A DNA stretch of 10,480 nt from NCBI GenBank assembly GCA_025351145.1, contig JANXWM010000102.1:1-10480 (forward strand). The letters are read 5' to 3'. The position numbers were made by a program, and so were the translations under genes. The notes beneath the pieces were generated by a model. The model saw only the letters and a list, made by a program, of their open reading frames with translations, was not told the DNA's origin and ran no database searches. The DNA is from Chitinophagaceae bacterium (GTDB lineage: Bacteria > Bacteroidota > Bacteroidia > Chitinophagales > Chitinophagaceae). The number at the start of each line of letters is the position of its first letter. Position 1 is the stretch's first letter. Shown piece after piece: positions 6,352 to 10,480 of this stretch.

Positions 6352-8871
6352 ATGGAAACTTCAACAACAAATAACTTTTGGCAGCATGATGCGGCTTACT
6401 GGTTTCAAAAACTAAACAGTTCTGATGCAGGCTTGCCCCAGGCTGCTGCAGATAAAAAACTGAGTGAGGCAGGGCTTGCCGTAAAGGCTACATCTGCATT
6501 TAGAAAAGATATGGTGCTGTTTATCGGGCAGTTCAAAAGTCCGCTGATGCTGCTCCTTATTGGCGCAGTTATTTTATCTGCTTTTCTTGGCGATACATCA
6601 GATGTTTTTATCATTCTTTTTATTGTTTTATCAACAGGCCTGCTCAGTTTTTTCCAGGAAAGAAATGCAGGCAGGGTGGTAGAAAAACTGCAGTCCATGA
6701 TCTCTCTTAAAAGCACTGTTTTAAGGAATGGGCAACCGCAACAAATTAAATCTGCAGACATTGTTGCAGGCGATGTGCTTTTATTTAAAGCAGGCGATAT
6801 GATACCCGCCGACTGCCTGCTGATTGAAGGCAATGAACTGCACGCCAACGAAGCAAGTTTAACCGGAGAATCTTACCCCGTAAGGAAAACAGTTTGTGTG
6901 CTGGATGAACATACAGAACTCGCCAAAAGAGAAAACTGTTTGTGGGAAGGCGCCAATATTGTAAGCGGCAATGCAAAGGCATTGGTGATAAATACGGGCA
7001 GCAATACCATTTTTGGAAGCATTGCGCAAAGCGCTTCTACAGCAGTAGAAACAACTTTTGAAAAAGGCATAAAAGACTTTGGATTTTTCCTGATGAAAAT
7101 TACGCTTGTGCTTTCGGTGTTTATATTAATAGTTAATTTATTAAACCATAACAGCGTAATTGAATCGGCATTGTTTGCATTGGCATTGGCAGTTGGCATG
7201 GCTCCTGAACTGCTGCCCGCCATAACAACCATTGCCATGAGCGCCGGTGCAAAACGCATGCTGCTTAAAAAAGTAATTGTAAAAAAATTAGCCTCTATAC
7301 AAAACCTGGGAGAAGTAAATTTATTATGCACCGATAAAACAGGAACCATTACTGAAGGTGTAATTAATATAGCGGGGCTGGTGAATGGTTTTGGTGAGGA
7401 AAATGAATTTGTGAAATACCTTGGTTACTGGAACGCCGCATTTGAAACAGGCTACGCCAACCCGATAGATGATGCATTGAAAAAGTTAAGTCCCGTACCC
7501 AAAACATCGCCGGAAAAAATGGGGGAAGTTCCTTATGATTTTATCAGGAAACGGTTAAGTATTGCAATACACGATGGCAATGAAAAATTGCTGATCAGCA
7601 AAGGAGCGTTTACTGAGATTTTGGGTATTTGTTCAATGGTGAGGGTAAGCAACAGCAACACAGAAAATATTACATTGCATTTACATGAGCTTGAAAAAAA
7701 GTTTACAGAATTTGGAGAGAAAGGTTTAAGGGCAATTGGCATTTGTTATAAAAATATTGACAGTGATAAAATAGCTAAGGAAGATGAAACAGCCATGATC
7801 TTTACAGGCTTTATTTTACTGCAGGATCCTGTGAAGGCAGGCATTGCCGGTACAATTGATGCACTAAAAAAACTTCAGGTAAACCTAAAGATCATTACCG
7901 GCGATAATAAAAATGTTGCCAAATCCATCGCACTAAGTATTGGCATAGAAAACCCTGTTATATTGACGGGCCGGGAACTTTTTAATACCAGCCCCGAGGC
8001 ATTAAAACAAAGGGTAAGGCATACACATATTTTTGCCGAAGTAGAGCCTCAGCAAAAAGAACGCATTATTCAGGCATTAAGAAAATCGTATACCGTAGCT
8101 TATATGGGCGATGGTATTAACGATGTATCCGCCATCAATGCTGCCGATGTGGGCATATCAGTGGAGAATGCGGTTGATGTGGCAAGGGAAGCCGCCGACT
8201 TTGTATTAATGGAAAAGGATTTAATGGTGCTTGTTGACGGCATAAAAGAAGGCAGAAAAACTTTTGCCAATACATTGAAATATATTTTCATTAACACAGG
8301 TTCTACGTTTGGCAATATGTTCAGCGTTGCTATTGCATCGTTGCTCCTGCCCTTTTTACCCATGTTGCCCAAGCAGATTTTACTCACCAATTTTATAACC
8401 GATTTCCCCTACCTAACCGTAGCATCCGATAATGTTGACCAGGAACAATTGGATAAACCCGGCAAGTGGGATTTAAAATTCATCCGCAATTATATGGTCG
8501 TATTCGGCATACACAGTTCCGTCTTCGATGTAATTACTTTTCTCACGCTTTTGTATGTTTTAAAAGTAAAAGAATCCGCTTTTCAAACCGGTTGGTTTAT
8601 AGAATCCATACTCACCGAACTGTTTATTCTCTTCATCATACGCACACACAAAAATTTCTTTAAAAGCTTGCCCGGTAAATATCTTTTTATCTTCAGTATC
8701 GTGGGCTTAATCATTACCATCGCATTGCCTTATATGCCCTTTGCATTCGAAGTTGGGTTGGTGCCTCTGCCCTTTATTAATTTTATTGCCATGCTTGCTA
8801 TTGTTGCCCTGTATGTAATTACTGCCGACTTATTAAAAGTCTGGTTCTTTAAAAAATACAGGAGTAAATAA
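6352..8871 (+). CDS. mgtA: P3B-type (MgtA-like) magnesium-transporting P-type ATPase
   Basis: This inner-membrane ATPase most likely imports Mg2+. The 839 residues contain TGES (171-174, actuator domain), DKTGT with phosphorylated D328, ATP-binding SKGAF with K417, TGDN (516-519) and GDGIND (586-591). About ten membrane helices are visible: two near 64-79 and 84-101, two near 244-263 and 271-296, and six between 645 and 830. Subfamily evidence is VGMAPELLP (281-289) in M4, IQNLGEVNLLCTDKTGT before and over the phosphorylation site, SDNVDQEQLDKPGKW after M6, and FGIHSSVFDVITF in M7. All match the MgtA/MgtB pattern rather than Ca2+, H+ or heavy-metal pumps. There is no CxxC metal-binding domain. 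It is shorter than E. coli MgtA (898), mostly at the N-terminus. ATG 6352 has no Shine-Dalgarno sequence. No mgtC or regulator gene is adjacent, so low-Mg2+ control is inferred only. Confidence 0.93.
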   Translation: METSTTNNFWQHDAAYWFQKLNSSDAGLPQAAADKKLSEAGLAVKATSAFRKDMVLFIGQFKSPLMLLLIGAVILSAFLGDTSDVFIILFIVLSTGLLSFFQERNAGRVVEKLQSMISLKSTVLRNGQPQQIKSADIVAGDVLLFKAGDMIPADCLLIEGNELHANEASLTGESYPVRKTVCVLDEHTELAKRENCLWEGANIVSGNAKALVINTGSNTIFGSIAQSASTAVETTFEKGIKDFGFFLMKITLVLSVFILIVNLLNHNSVIESALFALALAVGMAPELLPAITTIAMSAGAKRMLLKKVIVKKLASIQNLGEVNLLCTDKTGTITEGVINIAGLVNGFGEENEFVKYLGYWNAAFETGYANPIDDALKKLSPVPKTSPEKMGEVPYDFIRKRLSIAIHDGNEKLLISKGAFTEILGICSMVRVSNSNTENITLHLHELEKKFTEFGEKGLRAIGICYKNIDSDKIAKEDETAMIFTGFILLQDPVKAGIAGTIDALKKLQVNLKIITGDNKNVAKSIALSIGIENPVILTGRELFNTSPEALKQRVRHTHIFAEVEPQQKERIIQALRKSYTVAYMGDGINDVSAINAADVGISVENAVDVAREAADFVLMEKDLMVLVDGIKEGRKTFANTLKYIFINTGSTFGNMFSVAIASLLLPFLPMLPKQILLTNFITDFPYLTVASDNVDQEQLDKPGKWDLKFIRNYMVVFGIHSSVFDVITFLTLLYVLKVKESAFQTGWFIESILTELFILFIIRTHKNFFKSLPGKYLFIFSIVGLIITIALPYMPFAFEVGLVPLPFINFIAMLAIVALYVITADLLKVWFFKKYRSK

Positions 8872-9098
8872 AAGGATATTGTTAACCGGGCTCTGTTGCT
8901 GCTATTAAGCTTTACTTGCGTCGCACTCTTGTACGTTCGGTAATCCTGTTCGGCATTGTGCAGGCAGGTTTATTAATGCATCAATTAAAACATGCAGCTA
9001 AAAGCAGAGGTTACGCTAAAAGGCTAAAATAAATTTCCTTTCACCAATAATTCTTTTTAAATTAATGCTGCATTTCAAAAAATATAAACCATTACAAA
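8872..9098. other. Intergenic region downstream of mgtA with repeat copy 7
   Basis: This region holds repeat copy 7 (8916-8963) and then AT-rich sequence before the phosphoesterase start. No terminator hairpin with a T run is visible after mgtA. TAAATTTC at about 9028 is one base off the Bacteroidota -7 consensus TAnnTTTG, but it lacks a clear upstream partner. The two genes are probably transcribed separately, given the 227-base gap. Confidence 0.4.
8916..8963 (-). repeat. Dispersed repeat copy 7, left arm around the phosphoesterase gene
   Basis: Exact core TTGCGTCGCACTCTTGTAC lies at 8916-8934, followed by GTTCGGTAATCCTGTTCGGC and ATTGTGCAG to 8963. This arm differs from the CTTTTACCG arms of copies 0 and 3-5 but matches the complement of the copy at 10396-10443. 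The outer flank (TATTAAGCTTTAC) is shared with copies 1 and 4. Confidence 0.85.
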
Positions 9099-10319
9099 AT
9101 GAAAAAGACAACACCAGAAACCACAGTTAAAAATGCACCCGTTGCAGATGCAAGCCGTTTTGCACACCAGTTCTTTGACGTACAAAAGCCCGACGAAAGA
9201 AAGTCAGTAAAAGGAATAAAACGAATGACTGATGTAATCGTAACCCAACTTGAGGCAATACCAAAAGTAAAGGGCGATTCGGTAATGAAGCTCCAGGATA
9301 TTATCGGCGAAACAGGTACAAGCGGGATAGAAAAGGAAAAATCAATTTCATTTCATGCAGTGGGTGATACCGGCCACGAGAATGGCAACGAACAGGAAAT
9401 GGTAGCCGATGCAATGACTGGAGATTATGATATAACCAAACCTGCAAAATCACCCGCATTTTTTTTACACCTCGGCGATGTTATTTATTACGATAATACC
9501 GACAAAGGATACCACGCTCAATTCTATGTTCCCTATAAAAAATATCCCGGTAAAATAATTGCCATACCCGGCAACCACGACGGTGAATTATTTAAATGGG
9601 ATAAATCAAGTACAGGCCAGGCAAAAACACTCGAAGCTTTTCAAAATAATTTTTGCAAATCGGGTGCAGCTTCAGTCATTAATTCGGGTACTATTCTCCG
9701 CAACATGGTAAGCCAGCCCGGTGTTTACTGGATGCTTGATGCACCTTTTGTAAACATCATTGGCCTCTATTCAAACATTGCCGAGAACCCTGGTTATATT
9801 CAGGCCGATAAAATTGGTACGGCACAAAAAACATGGCTTACAAAAACTTTAGCGAACATTAAAAAACAAAGGGACGCAGGTCATGGCAAAGCATTAATTA
9901 TTGCAGTGCATCATCCTCCAATAAGCAAAGGCAACCATAGTTCAAGTACACAAATGCTGGCAGATATAGACGACTCCTGCAACAAAAGCGGCATTATGCC
10001 CGATGCAGTGCTGGCGGCCCATGCACACGACTACCAGCGCTTTACAAGGTATGTTACTTTCAATGGTAAAAATATGGAAATACCTTTTATCGTTGCAGGC
10101 TCTGGAGGCAGGGGCTTATCACCACATTTAACCGCGGCTGCCGGTGAAAAAGAAGGCGATCATATTTATAACAGTTCGCTAAAAGGTTATGGTTATTTAA
10201 AAGTAACCGTTTCGGCCAGCACTTTAAAACTTGAATTTTATTCGGTAAACGGAACCAACGGCTCAAAGAAATTATTCGATAAAGTTGCTGTTAACCTTAA
10301 AACAAATAAAGCAAAATAA
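9099..10319 (+). CDS. Metallophosphoesterase, purple-acid-phosphatase type
   Basis: This calcineurin-like phosphoesterase of 406 residues hydrolyses a phosphate ester at a two-metal centre; the substrate is unknown. The metal-binding motifs appear in order: GDTG with D90, LGDVIYY with D127 and Y130, GNHD with N159 and H160, VHHPP with H271, and AHAHDYQRF with H308 and H310. The GDxG...GDxxY...GNHD...HxHxYxR pattern is that of purple acid phosphatases, although AHAH replaces the usual GHxH. The fold continues through VAGSGGRGL (332-340) and a beta-rich C-terminus. The first 80 residues are polar and match no domain I recognise. They include no signal peptide, lipobox or membrane helix, which is unusual because most such enzymes are exported. 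ATG 9099 follows an A-rich stretch. The gene stands alone between inverted repeat copies at 8916-8963 and 10396-10443. Confidence 0.88.
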   Translation: MKKTTPETTVKNAPVADASRFAHQFFDVQKPDERKSVKGIKRMTDVIVTQLEAIPKVKGDSVMKLQDIIGETGTSGIEKEKSISFHAVGDTGHENGNEQEMVADAMTGDYDITKPAKSPAFFLHLGDVIYYDNTDKGYHAQFYVPYKKYPGKIIAIPGNHDGELFKWDKSSTGQAKTLEAFQNNFCKSGAASVINSGTILRNMVSQPGVYWMLDAPFVNIIGLYSNIAENPGYIQADKIGTAQKTWLTKTLANIKKQRDAGHGKALIIAVHHPPISKGNHSSSTQMLADIDDSCNKSGIMPDAVLAAHAHDYQRFTRYVTFNGKNMEIPFIVAGSGGRGLSPHLTAAAGEKEGDHIYNSSLKGYGYLKVTVSASTLKLEFYSVNGTNGSKKLFDKVAVNLKTNKAK

Positions 10320-10361
10320 TACTGCATTTAATTTTACAGCAGCAATCTCCTTTTACCATTT

Positions 10362-10378
10362 AAACCTGCAACAGGTTT
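10362..10378 (+). terminator. Small hairpin after the phosphoesterase gene, weak terminator
   Basis: AAACCTG-CAA-CAGGTTT is a perfect 7-base-pair stem with a three-base loop, 43 bases after the stop codon. The T run after the stem is only the TTT that belongs to the stem itself. It may help end transcription or stabilise the 3' end, but it is not a strong intrinsic terminator. Confidence 0.35.
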
Positions 10379-10395
10379 GTGCCGGTGAAACAGGA

Positions 10396-10443
10396 CTGCA
10401 CCATGCTGAATAGAATTATCAAACGTACAAGATTCTGTGTTAA
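10396..10443 (+). repeat. Diverged dispersed repeat copy 8
   Basis: The complement of this stretch aligns with copy 7 (8916-8963) over 48 columns without a gap. From TCTTGTACGTT onwards the match is good, including ATTC and GTGCAG, but the outer half of the core is changed (TTAACACAGAA instead of TTGCGTCGCAC). It is the only copy in the window with a non-identical core. It is inverted relative to copy 7. Confidence 0.7.
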
Positions 10444-10480
10444 TAATCTGATAGAGTTGAATTATTTTTTTATTTTTGAT

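Noticed and set aside
6405..6848. Open frame of 147 codons on the - strand inside mgtA
   Set aside because: It lies fully within the well-supported mgtA coding region and has no recognisable protein features. The same applies to other antisense frames within nifJ, mgtA and the galactanase gene.
1..10480. CRISPR array formed by the repeated 19-mer
   Set aside because: Copies are hundreds to thousands of bases apart, occur in both orientations and have no regular spacers.

Overview
This window looks like a chromosomal stretch of a Bacteroidota bacterium, most likely from the Chitinophagaceae or a neighbouring family. That placement is an inference: the genes start at ATG codons in A-rich contexts with no Shine-Dalgarno sequence, base composition is moderate to AT-rich, and the small protein at 5380-6066 resembles a family I associate with this phylum. 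Five complete protein genes are present, each apparently its own transcription unit. I found no tRNA, rRNA, CRISPR array, transposase or integrase.

Layout: (1) a secreted GH53 endo-beta-1,4-galactanase on + at 255-1238; (2) a single-chain pyruvate:ferredoxin oxidoreductase on - at 1549-5124, with a good terminator just after it; (3) an AT-rich gene on - at 5380-6066 for a two-helix membrane protein with a carrier-protein-like N-terminus; (4) a P3B (MgtA-type) magnesium-transporting ATPase on + at 6352-8871; (5) a calcineurin-like, purple-acid-phosphatase-type metallophosphoesterase on + at 9099-10319. These genes do not form an obvious pathway. They are a mixed set: polysaccharide degradation, central carbon/redox metabolism, an unknown membrane protein, Mg2+ uptake and a phosphoesterase.

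The most unusual feature is a dispersed intergenic repeat. A 19-base core (GTACAAGAGTGCGACGCAA or its complement) occurs six times without a mismatch, and every gap between genes holds at least one copy. A seventh, diverged copy lies at 10396-10443, and an eighth is cut by the left window edge. On the variable-arm side of the core, the copies share a less conserved stretch of about 35-40 bases. On the other side they share a shorter flank that falls into two types. Copies often occur in inverted pairs. One pair encloses gene 3, which is clearly AT-richer than its neighbours. Another pair encloses gene 5. A third pair forms a large palindrome between the convergent genes 1 and 2. A fourth, partly outside the window, encloses a GCAGAG-rich hairpin at 23-86. 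This looks like a REP/BIME-like or MITE-like family with strong constraint on its core. Whether it mobilises the genes it brackets cannot be settled from this window.
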